64,000 nt of DNA from Streptomyces griseoluteus (GTDB lineage Bacteria > Actinomycetota > Actinomycetes > Streptomycetales > Streptomycetaceae): positions 124,001 through 188,000 of the forward strand of contig NZ_SRRU01000010.1 in the NCBI RefSeq assembly GCF_004784465.1, in the 5' to 3' direction. Below the pieces are notes generated by a model. The model saw only the letters and a list, made by a program, of their open reading frames with translations, searched no databases and was not told where the DNA came from. The position numbers and the translations under genes were made by a program. Positions 49,908-58,525 of this stretch are shown in pieces (positions within the stretch are counted from its first letter, which is position 1; the number at the start of each line of letters is the position of its first letter).

Positions 49908-51781
49908 TCGTCCCGTCCCCCCAGCCCGCCGACGGCGATCCGCAGGGTCTGCTCGCTGTCACGGGCCGTGCGCTGCGCCGGGACACGCGGCGCGGGCAGC
50001 GGTTCCGGTACCGGCTCGGCGGCCGCGCCCGGCAGGCGCTCACCCCGCAGCGACCACCCCCACACGAGGATCGGCGCAGCCGTGATCAGCAGAGCGAAGA
50101 CCGCCCAGGTGATCATCGCGGGGTGGGCGTGGTCCAGCGCGAAGCCCGCGGTCAGCGAGCCCGCGAAGACCGCGATGAAGAACCAGTGGATGCGAAACGT
50201 CCCGAACAGCGTGTCCGGGCTGGCCGAGTCCCCCTTGGGGGTCACCACGAAGCCGCTCCTGCGGCGCAGTACCGCGTCCAGCAGCGAGCGGGCGTACACC
50301 GGCGCGGAGAGCGCCGACATCATCATGCCCGCGATCCCGCGGGACCCCTCCGGCTCGTGCGGGGAGACGTTGTGCCGCCGGTTCCAGAGATACAGGCCGA
50401 TCTGGAGTGCGGAGGCGTTGCCGTACAGCATCAGCCAGACGGTCGGGTCGATGTTCACGCCCGAGGCGCCCAGACCCAGGAAGAGCGCGCAACTCAGGGC
50501 GGCCAGAATCCAGTTGAGGGCGGACATCGGGTAGAACACGATCATCATCGTGTAGTTGAAGAGCTTGCCCGGCGGCAGGGTGGCGAAGCCCTTCCAGTAC
50601 TGCTTGAGGATCGTCTCGTACGTCCCCCGCGACCAGCGCAGTTGCTGCGTGAAGAAGTCGGTCCAGGCGTTCGGGCCCTCGCCCACCGCGAGCACGTCCG
50701 GGGTGTAGACCGACCGCCACTTGCGGCCGGTGGCCGGGTTGGCCGCCCGGTGCATCTCGAAGCCGGTCGCCATGTCCTCGGTGATCGAGTCGTACAGCCC
50801 GCCGATCTGCTTGAGCGCGCGGATCCGCACCGCGTTGGAGGTGCCGACGAACATCGGGGCGCCGTAGCGGTTCCCGGCGCGCTGGATCAGGGCGTGGAAG
50901 AGGAACTGCTGCGACTCGGCGGCCTTGGTGACGAACGTGTCGTAGTTGCCGTACACCTGCGGGCCGATGACGAAGCCGACGTCCGGGTCGCGGAAGTAGC
51001 CCAGCATCCGCTCCAGGTAGTTGGGGAGCGGGACGTGGTCGGTGTCGACGGAGGCGAAGAAGTCGTAGGCGTCGCCGTGCGCGTCCAGCCAGGCGTTGTA
51101 GTTGCCGTGCTTGGTCTTCGCGCGGTGCGGGCCCGAGGGCTGGTTCCACTTCGCCACGCCCTTGCGGCTGAAGTGGCGGACGCCGAGCCGGGCGCAGACC
51201 TCCTTGACGGCCGGGTCGTCGCCCTCGTCCAGCAGCCAGACGTGCAGCGGGCCCCGGTGCCGCAGCCGTACGGCGGCCTCCAGGGTCCGGGTGACCATCT
51301 CCAGCGGCTCCTTGCCGGGCACGAAGGAGGTCAGGAAGGCCACGCGGGTCCCGGCCTCGGGCACCACCGGCACCGGGTCGCGGGCGACGAGGGTGGCGTG
51401 CGCGTTGGACAGCACGTTCAGACAGCGGAAGAACTCGATCAGGCCGATCGAGACCAGCATCAGGGTGTCCAGCGCCGGCAGGAAGCCGTAGGCCGGGTAG
51501 TCGCGCTCGGTCCAGTGCTCCGGCCGGAGCAGCCAGCTCAGCAGGACGAGCGAGAGCAGCGGAGCGGCGCCCAGCATGAGCGCGGCCCGCATCCGGTGCG
51601 GCTCCTGCGAGAGCAGCGAGCGGTAGCGCACCGTGTACGGCCGGTCGGCGGGCGGCTCGGTGAGCGGGCCGGCGAGCCGGCTGTAGTGCTCGTAGTCGTA
51701 TCGCGGCAGGCTCCTCGCGGCCCGGCCGGGCCGGTGCGCGACGGCTCTGGGTCTGGTGGTGCGTGACGGATCGTCCGTCAT
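49904..51781 (-). CDS. cslA: Cellulose synthase-like glycosyltransferase CslA
   Basis: This is a processive family 2 glycosyltransferase in the membrane, making a beta-glucan at hyphal tips. It is 625 aa. The catalytic motifs are LLDEGDDPAVKEV (first Asp), SVDTDHVPLPNYL (DxD), ITEDMATGFEM (third Asp, TED) and FTQQLRWSRGTYE (QxxRW). Two hydrophobic segments precede and about five follow the catalytic domain. An Arg-rich cytoplasmic N-terminus comes first. The stop overlaps the glxA start, and the C-terminus (LRIAVGGLGGRDE) is acidic. In Streptomyces, CslA interacts with DivIVA. Confidence 0.95.
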   Translation of the reverse strand: MTDDPSRTTRPRAVAHRPGRAARSLPRYDYEHYSRLAGPLTEPPADRPYTVRYRSLLSQEPHRMRAALMLGAAPLLSLVLLSWLLRPEHWTERDYPAYGFLPALDTLMLVSIGLIEFFRCLNVLSNAHATLVARDPVPVVPEAGTRVAFLTSFVPGKEPLEMVTRTLEAAVRLRHRGPLHVWLLDEGDDPAVKEVCARLGVRHFSRKGVAKWNQPSGPHRAKTKHGNYNAWLDAHGDAYDFFASVDTDHVPLPNYLERMLGYFRDPDVGFVIGPQVYGNYDTFVTKAAESQQFLFHALIQRAGNRYGAPMFVGTSNAVRIRALKQIGGLYDSITEDMATGFEMHRAANPATGRKWRSVYTPDVLAVGEGPNAWTDFFTQQLRWSRGTYETILKQYWKGFATLPPGKLFNYTMMIVFYPMSALNWILAALSCALFLGLGASGVNIDPTVWLMLYGNASALQIGLYLWNRRHNVSPHEPEGSRGIAGMMMSALSAPVYARSLLDAVLRRRSGFVVTPKGDSASPDTLFGTFRIHWFFIAVFAGSLTAGFALDHAHPAMITWAVFALLITAAPILVWGWSLRGERLPGAAAEPVPEPLPAPRVPAQRTARDSEQTLRIAVGGLGGRDE

Positions 51782-52147
51782 GAGTCATCCCCCCACACGC
51801 GCGGGTCGGCGCGTGTTTCGTCAGTCCTTCCGCCCGCGACGGACCTCCCCAGGCCGGCGCGGGCGACTTCATGGCATGCGACCGTGACCACGCCCTGACT
51901 CACCGTGAGCAGGGCAGGGAACGGCGATGCTCCGGTCGCGGCGCGTGATGGCCCCCCTGGGCGCGGTGCGCGACCGGTACTTCCCCCCAACTGCCGTGTT
52001 TCCACGGCATCGTGGACAACAGGGTTCTACGACGATGAGCATGATCGCAAGAGGCGAAACCTGTTGTTTACCGGTCAAAACCGTTCATTGCGGTGCAAGG
52101 AAACGCAAGCAGGCCCCCCGCTCGCACGGGGGGCCTGCTTGTTGTCT
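51782..52147. other. Intergenic region upstream of cslA and tRNA-Lys
   Basis: There is no gene in these bases. A small hairpin TGCCGTGTTTCCACGGCA lies near 51991. A relatively AT-rich stretch at 52020-52100 (AACCTGTTGTTTACCGGTCA) is unlike its neighbours. The cslA promoter is expected within 51790-51990, but no box could be fixed. Confidence 0.4.
52106..52141. terminator. Terminator downstream of tRNA-Lys (first copy)
   Basis: CAAGCAGGCCCCCCG, loop CTCGCA, CGGGGGGCCTGCTTG: a perfect 15-bp stem immediately after the tRNA on the minus strand. Confidence 0.92.
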
Positions 52148-52221
52148 GTGCGCCGCCAGGGACTCGAACCCCGGACCCGCTGATTAAGAGTCAGCTGCTC
52201 TAACCAACTGAGCTAGCGGCG
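52148..52221 (-). tRNA. tRNA-Lys (anticodon CTT), copy 1
   Basis: On the minus strand the acceptor GCGCCGC pairs with GCGGCGC. The D arm is AGCTCAGTTGGTTAGAGC, the anticodon loop CTCTTAA carries CTT, and the T loop is GGGTTCGAGTCCC. The final CCA is not encoded. It is identical to the copy at 56229. Confidence 0.97.
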
Positions 52222-52408
52222 CCTGCTGACGGGAAAACTCTACAGGACCCGCCAGGGTGCTCCTGACCACCTGAGGCGGGCCCGGCGGGGCCCGAGCCGG
52301 GGGGTGTGCACCATTCGGACCGTCAACATGCGCGTCACGCGGACAGTTGTGAGACTGATCAACGTGCACACACGCGGACATATCCACCCCGAATGTGAGG
52401 CAGATCGC

Positions 52409-53701
52409 ATGACGGCTCCGGTGTTCGAGGAATTCGATCCGGTGAGCGACTGCGACTGCCTGGGCTGTGCCCGGTGGCGGCGGCTCGCCCCCCGCCCGGC
52501 ACCCGCCCGTACCGGAGGCCGCCCGGCCGCCCGCGGCGCGGTGGTCGTGGCCGCCGCCGCGTCCGCCGTCCTCGGCGCCGCCCCCGCGGCCGGAGCGCTC
52601 GCCCAGGCGCCGCCCCCGCACGCGGCCCCGCACCGCCCCGGCGCCCCGGCGGCGGACGGTGATGCCGCCACTCCCCAGGGCGGCACCGCACCGCTGCACG
52701 GCCCGGCCGGCTCGCCCGCCCGGCCGCAGGACAGGACCCCCGCCACCACCCGGACGGCGATCATCAACCGGGTCAAGCTGTGGGTCACCGCGCAGGTGCC
52801 GTACAGCATGACCAAGTTCTGGTCGGACGGTTACCGCCAGGACTGCTCGGGTTATGTCTCCATGGCCTGGGGGCTGCTCTCCAACGAATGGACGGGCAGC
52901 CTGGCCAAGCTCGGGGTGAAGATCACCAAGGAGGAACTCCAGCCCGGCGACATCCTGCTCTTCCACAACACCGCCGACCCTCAGGGAGGCTCCCACGTCG
53001 TGATCTTCGGCGGCTGGACCGACTACACCCGCACCGCCTACACGGCGTACGAGCAGACGCCCCCGCACACCCGCCGCCAGAGCACGCCCTACCCCTACTG
53101 GAACAACACCACCAAGTACGTCCCCTACCGCTACAAGGGCGTGACCGCGGGCGCGGCGGGCGCCGAGCCGGCGGCCACCGCGGTGCCCTTCCCCGGCACC
53201 CGGTACTTCGGTCCCGGAGCGAACAACAAGTACGTCACCCAGCTCGGCGAGATGCTGGTCGCCCGGGGCGCCGGCCCGTACTACTCGACGGGGCCGGGCC
53301 CGGTCTGGGGCGAGGCCGACCGGCGCGCCACCCAGGCGTTCCAGAGGGCCCAGGGCTGGACCGGCTCCGCCGCCGACGGGCTGCCCGGCCCGCGCACCTG
53401 GGAGCTGCTGGTCACCGGCGCGGGCAAGGACATCGCCGCCGGCTCGGCCGGCCCCGGCGGTGTCCCGGCCTTCCCCGGCAAGCAGTACTTCAGGGCGGGC
53501 GCGGAAAACGCCCACGTCACCCGACTGGGGCGGCAACTGGTGAAGAAGGGATTCGGCCGGTTCTACGCCACCGCCCCCGGACCCCGCTGGAGCGAGTCGG
53601 ACCGGCGTGCCGTCGAAGCCTTCCAGCGCGCCCAGGGCTGGCGCGGCGGAGCGGCGGACGGCTGTCCGGGCCCCGAGACCTGGCGCCGCCTGTTCGGCTG
53701 A
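52409..53701 (+). CDS. NlpC/P60-like peptidoglycan protein with two PG-binding repeats
   Basis: This 430-aa protein begins with a short segment holding a Cys cluster (CDCLGCARW), then a hydrophobic helix (GAVVVAAAASAVLGAAPAAG) and a Pro/Ala linker. The NlpC/P60-type core has catalytic C146 in RQDCSGYVSMAWG and H196 in GGSHVVIFGGW, typical of amidase-like hydrolases. Two peptidoglycan-binding repeats follow, each ending in FQRAQGW...ADG.PGP.TW and starting with FPGxxYF. It is exported, and probably binds or cleaves cell wall. ATG 52409 is the likely start. Confidence 0.87.
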   Translation: MTAPVFEEFDPVSDCDCLGCARWRRLAPRPAPARTGGRPAARGAVVVAAAASAVLGAAPAAGALAQAPPPHAAPHRPGAPAADGDAATPQGGTAPLHGPAGSPARPQDRTPATTRTAIINRVKLWVTAQVPYSMTKFWSDGYRQDCSGYVSMAWGLLSNEWTGSLAKLGVKITKEELQPGDILLFHNTADPQGGSHVVIFGGWTDYTRTAYTAYEQTPPHTRRQSTPYPYWNNTTKYVPYRYKGVTAGAAGAEPAATAVPFPGTRYFGPGANNKYVTQLGEMLVARGAGPYYSTGPGPVWGEADRRATQAFQRAQGWTGSAADGLPGPRTWELLVTGAGKDIAAGSAGPGGVPAFPGKQYFRAGAENAHVTRLGRQLVKKGFGRFYATAPGPRWSESDRRAVEAFQRAQGWRGGAADGCPGPETWRRLFG

Positions 53702-53786
53702 GGCGCCCGGTCACCTCCGGGCCCCGCGTCCGCGCGGCCCGGCATCCCCTGTCATGACGCACCCGGCGCGGAGGCTGGAGGCACCC

Positions 53787-54905
53787 ATGAGCACGACCAC
53801 ATCCCACACGTACGAGTCCGAGAAACACCCGGAGAGCCTGCCGGGCGGCGCGGGGACGGCCGTCCGGCCGCCCCGGCTGATCCACACCGAGGCGACCACC
53901 GAGATCCCCGTCCATCTGCTCTTCCGCGACGAAGGGGCCCCCGCGGCACGGCGCCCCGCCGTGGTGAACCGCCGCCAGGGCACCGGCGAACAGCCCCGGC
54001 CCGTCCGCCCCGCGCCGGTGCGCAGACGCCCCGAACTGCGTCCCGATCCGGAGCTCCAGGAGCGTCCGGCGCGGGTGCTGCCCGGCGCCGTCGGAGTGCT
54101 GGCCGGGCTCGTAGGGGTCACCGGCTGCCTGGCGACCACCTGGTCGGCGGGGCTGCTGCCCGGGGAGGTCCTCGGCCTGCACCCCGGCGCCGGACTCGGC
54201 GCCGCGCAGTGGGCGGCGTACGCGGGCACGGGGGCGCTGGGGCTGTTCGGGTTCGGTGGTCTGGCGCGGGGGCGCACCGGGCGGGCCTGGGTGCTGGGGC
54301 TGTTCGGCCGCTACCGGGGAACCGTACGGCGCACCGGGCTGCTGTGGATCAACCCGCTGCTGCGGCGGCGCCGGGCCGATGTGCGGCTGCGGCACTGGCG
54401 CAGCGGCGCGGTGCCCGCGGCCGACGCGGGCGGGGTGGCGCTGCGGGTGGTGGTGCTGGTCGTATGGCGCGTGCGGGACACCGCGCGGGCGCTGCTCGGC
54501 ATCGAGGAGCACGAGACCTACCTGCGCGAATGCGTGGAGTCGGCCCTCGCGCGAGTCCCGGTGGAGCTGCCCGGCGGGGCGCGCAGCGGGGCGGACGCGG
54601 CCGGGGACGCGCTGACCCGGCTGGTCGCGGCCGACGTGGCGCCGGTCGGGGTGGAGGTGTTCTCCGTGCAGCCGGTCCGGGTGGAGTACGCGCCCGACGT
54701 CGCTGCCGCCATGCAGCGGCGCCGGATCGCCGCGCTGGACGCCCAGCAGCGGGCCACCATGCTCAGCTCGGTGGTGGACTCGGTCGAGGACACGGTCACC
54801 CGGCTCACCACGCGCGGGCTGGTCGAGCTGGACGACTACGAGCGCAAGGCGCTGGTCCGGGACCTCACGGTGGCCTTCTGCTCGGCCCGCCGGGAACCGG
54901 CCTGA
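53787..54905 (+). CDS. SPFH (band 7) domain-containing membrane protein
   Basis: This 372-aa protein has a ~90-residue polar N-terminus (RLIHTEATTEIPVHLLFRDE), two membrane helices (VLPGAVGVLAGLVGVTGCLA and GAAQWAAYAGTGALGLFGFG) and an SPFH domain: RRTGLLWINPLLRRRRADVR, VALRVVVLVVWRVRDTARAL, YLRECVESALARVPVEL and VAPVGVEVFSVQPVRVEYAP. The Arg-rich linker and Ala-rich C-terminal helix are as in flotillin-like proteins. CTGGAGGC precedes the ATG. It may organise a membrane platform; partners are not known. Confidence 0.86.
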   Translation: MSTTTSHTYESEKHPESLPGGAGTAVRPPRLIHTEATTEIPVHLLFRDEGAPAARRPAVVNRRQGTGEQPRPVRPAPVRRRPELRPDPELQERPARVLPGAVGVLAGLVGVTGCLATTWSAGLLPGEVLGLHPGAGLGAAQWAAYAGTGALGLFGFGGLARGRTGRAWVLGLFGRYRGTVRRTGLLWINPLLRRRRADVRLRHWRSGAVPAADAGGVALRVVVLVVWRVRDTARALLGIEEHETYLRECVESALARVPVELPGGARSGADAAGDALTRLVAADVAPVGVEVFSVQPVRVEYAPDVAAAMQRRRIAALDAQQRATMLSSVVDSVEDTVTRLTTRGLVELDDYERKALVRDLTVAFCSARREPA

Positions 54906-54919
54906 CGCAAGCCGCCGAA

Positions 54920-54971
54920 TGGTATGGACACGTTCAACTACCGGCAATAATCTGGTACTTGGTCTGGACCT
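54920..54971 (+). promoter_or_regulatory. Two DasR-like sites before the LPMO gene
   Basis: TGGTATGGACAC (54920-54931) and TGGTCTGGACCT (54960-54971) resemble the dre core TGGTCTAGACCA. The second matches 10 of 12 bases. They lie about 70-120 bases upstream of the chitin-type LPMO, a gene class controlled by DasR in Streptomyces. Confidence 0.55.
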
Positions 54972-55038
54972 ATCGCACCGTCATCGCACAGCCCGGCTCA
55001 GTGAACCTTCCCCCACGACGTTCCCCAGGAGCGGCAGC

Positions 55039-55654
55039 ATGCGTACCAGGACCAGGTTGTCAGCGTTGTCCGCGGCCGTGCTCGGCATGGCCACCGCCGG
55101 CGCCTTCGTACTCTCCACCGGCGGCGCCAGCGGCCACGGCTACACCGACCTCCCCGTCAGCCGGCAGAAGCTCTGCCAGAACGGCTCCGTGGCGAACTGC
55201 GGCGACATCCAGTGGGAGCCGCAGAGCGTCGAGGGTCCCAAGGGCTTCCCCGGCGCGGGCCCCGGCGACGGCCAGCTCTGCAGCGGCGGCAACAGCCGCT
55301 TCGGCCAGCTCAACGCCCCGAACACCCCCGGCGGCGGCGCCTGGCCCACCACCCGGGTCACCGGCGGCCAGTCGTACACCTTCCGCTGGCAGTTCACCGC
55401 CATGCACGCCACCAGCGACTTCACCTACTACGTCACCAAGCAGGGCTGGAACCAGAACCACGCCCTGGCCCGGTCCGACCTCAACCTGACCCCGTTCCTC
55501 TCGGTGCCGTACAACGGCCAGCGCCCGCCGTCCACGCTCAGCCACAGCGGCACCCTGCCCCGGGGGGCTCACCGGCCACCACGTGATCCTCGCGGTGTGG
55601 AACGTGGCCGACACCGGGAACGCCTTCTACGCCTGCTCGGACGTCACATTCTGA
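55039..55654 (+). pseudogene. Lytic polysaccharide monooxygenase (AA10), frameshifted near the 3' end
   Basis: This is a secreted copper enzyme that cleaves crystalline chitin or cellulose. The signal peptide ends GGASG, so mature H33 begins the histidine brace, with H123 in FTAMHATSDF as partner. Cysteine pairs (KLCQNGSVANC) match AA10. After SHSGTLP the frame breaks inside CCCCGGGGGG near 55562. Shifting by one base restores LTGHHVILAVWNVADTGNAFYACSDVTF, the normal C-terminus, and the stop at 55652. As read, translation runs on to 55665 with 36 unrelated residues, losing the axial Phe. It may be a real mutation or a sequencing error. Confidence 0.85.
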
Positions 55655-55742
55655 GCTTCGCTTGAGGCCGACGGCCCCGCCGCATGGGTACGTTCACGGC
55701 ACGCCGGTCCACCGGAGCGGCGTGCCGACCCAGGGGGGCCTG

Positions 55743-56180
55743 ATGGACGCACTGCTCTACCTCGTGCCCGGAGTGATCACGGCCGGGTGTGTCTTCGGCG
55801 CGGTCCAGGTGATCCGCCGCGCCCTGCGCACCAGCCGGATGTGGGCCCACGGCCTGACCGCCGTGGCGCGCTGCCTCAACACCTACACGAAGACCAGCGG
55901 CGGTAACGACACCGCCGTGAGCAGCACGCTCCACCATGTGTACGAGTTCACCACCCGCGAGGGCGAGAGGTTCCGGTTCGACGAGGCCGGGGGCGACTCG
56001 ACCGTGGTGGCGGGCGACCACCTGGTGGTGCGCTACCTGGCGGAGCGCCCGCAGTGGGCCACCGCGCTCCAGCCGGCCCGAGGGCGGCTGATCCTCGGCA
56101 CCGCCGTGCTGCTCGCCTTCCTGGCGGTGATCATCCTGGGCTGCCTGCTCTTCGCCGTCACCGCCCGCTCGGTGGTCTGA
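55743..56180 (+). CDS. DUF3592 domain-containing membrane protein
   Basis: This 145-aa protein has a membrane helix at each end (LYLVPGVITAGCVFGAVQVI and LILGTAVLLAFLAVIILGCL). Between them lies a DUF3592-type extracytoplasmic or cytoplasmic beta domain (GLTAVARCLNTYTKTSGGND, HHVYEFTTREGERFRFDEAG, DHLVVRYLAERPQWA). It has AGGGGGG before the ATG and is followed by a terminator shared with the tRNA-Lys on the other strand. Function is unknown. Confidence 0.85.
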   Translation: MDALLYLVPGVITAGCVFGAVQVIRRALRTSRMWAHGLTAVARCLNTYTKTSGGNDTAVSSTLHHVYEFTTREGERFRFDEAGGDSTVVAGDHLVVRYLAERPQWATALQPARGRLILGTAVLLAFLAVIILGCLLFAVTARSVV

Positions 56181-56190
56181 CAAAAGAAGC

Positions 56191-56220
56191 GAGGGCGGAC
56201 CGGTTTCCCGGTCCGCCCTC
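56191..56220. terminator. Terminator between DUF3592 gene and tRNA-Lys (second copy)
   Basis: GAGGGCGGACCGG, loop TTTC, CCGGTCCGCCCTC: a 13-bp perfect stem that can end both converging transcripts. Confidence 0.92.
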
Positions 56221-56228
56221 GGCAGATG

Positions 56229-56302
56229 TGCGCCGCCAGGGACTCGAACCCCGGACCCGCTGATTAAGAGTCAGCTGCTCTAACCAACTGAGCTAGCGGC
56301 GC
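56229..56302 (-). tRNA. tRNA-Lys (anticodon CTT), copy 2
   Basis: It is identical over its full 74 bases to the copy at 52148-52221. The anticodon is CTT and CCA is not encoded. The identity ends at the gene boundaries: flanks and terminators differ. Confidence 0.97.
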
Positions 56303-56377
56303 ATGACTCCCGCCTTCCGCTTTCGCGGCTGGCGACAGAGAAAATACTACCCGGTCCCCGAGGGTGCTCCGGACCAC

Positions 56378-57136
56378 CTACAGCGCCAGCGAGAGCAGGA
56401 CCGGGGCCGCGTGCCGGTTGAGGGCGTCCGCCGCCCGGCGCAGCCGGTGCGCGTGCTCCACCGGCAGTGATACGGCCAGGCAGCCGACGGACGCCCCGGC
56501 CGTGATCGGGACGGCCGCGCAGACCGTGCCGACCGCGTACTCCTGGAGGTCCAGCACCGGGACCGTGGGCGGCTGGGACTCCAGCCGGGACAGCAGCAGC
56601 GTGTCGCTGGTGATCGTCCGCGAGGTCAGCCGGGCCATCCGGTGCCGGGACAGGTGGTCGCGCCGGGCGTCGTGGCCGAGCTGGGCCAGCAGGCTCTTGC
56701 CGACGGCCGTGGCGTGCGCGGAGGAGCGGAAGTCGACCCACTCGTTGACCGCGGGGGCGCTCGGGCCGGCCGCGTACTGGGTGACCCGTACCTCACCGTC
56801 CTCGTACCGGCTGATGTAGACCGCCGCGCCGACCGAGTCGCGCAGCCGGTCGAGGGTGTGCTGGAGCTTCTCGCGCAGGGCGCCGTCGTGGCCGTGGGCG
56901 GAGGTGAGGCGGCGCAGGGTGTCGCCGGTGATCCAGGCGCCGTCGGCGGTCTGCTCGACGTACCCCTCACGGCGCAGCATGCGCAGCAGGGCGGTCAGCC
57001 GGCCGGGATCAAGACCGGCCTCGCGGGCCAGCCCGGCCGCGGCGGCCCCGGCGGGGTGCCGGGCCACGGACTCCAGCACGCGCAGGGCGTCCTGCGCCGA
57101 GTGGTAGGGGGCGGTCGGCTCGTGCATCAGCGCCAC
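56378..57136 (-). CDS. IclR-family transcriptional regulator
   Basis: This 252-aa regulator has an N-terminal winged helix (SAQDALRVLESVARHPAGAA, GLAREAGLDPGRLTALLRML, RREGYVEQ) and an IclR effector domain (VGAAVYISRYEDGEVRVTQY, SSAHATAVGKSLLAQLG, EYAVGTVCAAVPITAGASVG). It lies downstream of the D-hydroxyacid dehydrogenase on the same strand, separated by about 210 bases. It may respond to an aromatic or organic acid. The operator was not identified. Confidence 0.9.
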   Translation of the reverse strand: MALMHEPTAPYHSAQDALRVLESVARHPAGAAAAGLAREAGLDPGRLTALLRMLRREGYVEQTADGAWITGDTLRRLTSAHGHDGALREKLQHTLDRLRDSVGAAVYISRYEDGEVRVTQYAAGPSAPAVNEWVDFRSSAHATAVGKSLLAQLGHDARRDHLSRHRMARLTSRTITSDTLLLSRLESQPPTVPVLDLQEYAVGTVCAAVPITAGASVGCLAVSLPVEHAHRLRRAADALNRHAAPVLLSLAL

Positions 57137-57347
57137 GGTCTTCCCTCCGCGCTCGCTTCCTGGGCCGCGCGATCCGATCGGCGGATCGCTTCCACGGTAC
57201 CGGGCAACGGGCGTGCGCGGAGGAGGAGTTGACAGCCGCCTCCGCGCCCGCTCGGCTACCGCACCGCGCTGCGGAATTCTCGCGTCCGCATGGCGAGCGC
57301 CCGCGTGATGGCGACCCGCCGCCGCTGGCCGCCCCTGGCCGGGGGGT

Positions 57348-58295
57348 TCAGTGGCCCGGTACGTAACCGCGCTTCTTGTCCACCACGTTGACCAGCGCTC
57401 TTCCGGCCGCCCAGCGCTCGAACAGGTCCACGAACTGGGCGCCGAGTTCGTCCCGCCAGCCGACCGTGTCGCCGCTCATGTGCGGGGAGACGAGCAGGCC
57501 GGGCAGGTCCCACAACGGGCTGTCGGCGGGCAGGGGTTCGGTGCTGAAGACGTCCAGTGCGGCGCCCGCGATCCAGCGTCTGCGCAGCGCCTCGGCGAGG
57601 GCGGCCTCGTCCACCAGCTCGCCCCGGCCGACGTTGACGAAGACGGCCGAGGGCTGCATCACCCCGAAGCGGTGCGCGTCGAACATGCCGCGCGTCCGGT
57701 CGGTGAGCGGGGCGGCCGCGATCACCCAGTCCGCGCGGGCGATCAGCCGGTCCAGGTCGGCCGGTCCGTGCACACCGGTGCGCGGCACCCGGCCCACCAG
57801 CGCGGGCGTGACTCCGAGCGCCTTCAGGGTGTCGGCGATGGCCCGGCCGATCGGCCCGGAGCCGACCACACAGGCGCGGGTGCCCGCCACCCGGCGCGTC
57901 TCGCGGTGCCGCCAGACGCGGTCCCGCTGGAGCTCCAGCGTGCGCGGGAGATCCTTGGCGGCCGCGAGCACGAGGGCGGCCACGTACTCGGCCATCGGCT
58001 GGTCGAAGATGCCGCGCGCGTTGGTCACCACCGTGTCGCAGGCGGCCAGTTCGGGGCAGAGCAGATGGTCCACGCCCGCGCTCGCGGTGTGCACCCAGGC
58101 CGGGCGCGGCCCCTCGCCGGGCCAGACGTCGCGCACCGCCCGCGACCGGAAGTCCCACACCAGCAGGACGTCCGCCTCCGGCAGCAGCGCGGCCAGACCC
58201 TCGTCGTCGGTGTGCAGCACGCGGGCCCGCCCGGTGAGCCGGCCGAGCCTGGGCGGCGGATCGGCGCCCAGCACCAGCAAAGTGGGGAGGGTCAT
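57348..58295 (-). CDS. D-2-hydroxyacid dehydrogenase
   Basis: This is a 315-aa NAD(P)-dependent oxidoreductase of the D-isomer family. The dinucleotide-binding motif is VVGSGPIGRAIADTLKALGV. The catalytic Arg is in VNVGRGELVDEAAL, Glu in DVFSTEPLPADSPLWDLPG and His in LLVSPHMSGDTVGW. THTASAGVDHLL-like sequence in the N-terminal half (WVHTASAGVDHLLCPEL) is the substrate-binding Gly loop. The ATG at 58295 has GGAGG ten bases upstream. It is divergent from the racemase-fold gene across 230 bases. Its natural substrate is unknown. Confidence 0.92.
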   Translation of the reverse strand: MTLPTLLVLGADPPPRLGRLTGRARVLHTDDEGLAALLPEADVLLVWDFRSRAVRDVWPGEGPRPAWVHTASAGVDHLLCPELAACDTVVTNARGIFDQPMAEYVAALVLAAAKDLPRTLELQRDRVWRHRETRRVAGTRACVVGSGPIGRAIADTLKALGVTPALVGRVPRTGVHGPADLDRLIARADWVIAAAPLTDRTRGMFDAHRFGVMQPSAVFVNVGRGELVDEAALAEALRRRWIAGAALDVFSTEPLPADSPLWDLPGLLVSPHMSGDTVGWRDELGAQFVDLFERWAAGRALVNVVDKKRGYVPGH

Positions 58296-58525
58296 CGGCC
58301 TGCCACCTCCCGTCTCCCGCGCGGTCGCCCCACGCTGGCACGGGGGCCCGGCGCCGTCAACGGGCCGCGCCCCGAGGGGGGCTATCCGGCCCGCGCTGGG
58401 TACCCGAACCGGGAGCGGGGGTGCCCGTACCGCCGTGCGGGCCACACGGGGCGCCCTCGCGGGAAGCGGGGGAAGACGCAGGGGAGATCCCTGAACAGAC
58501 CGTGGACGAAGACAGAAGGGGCGAC

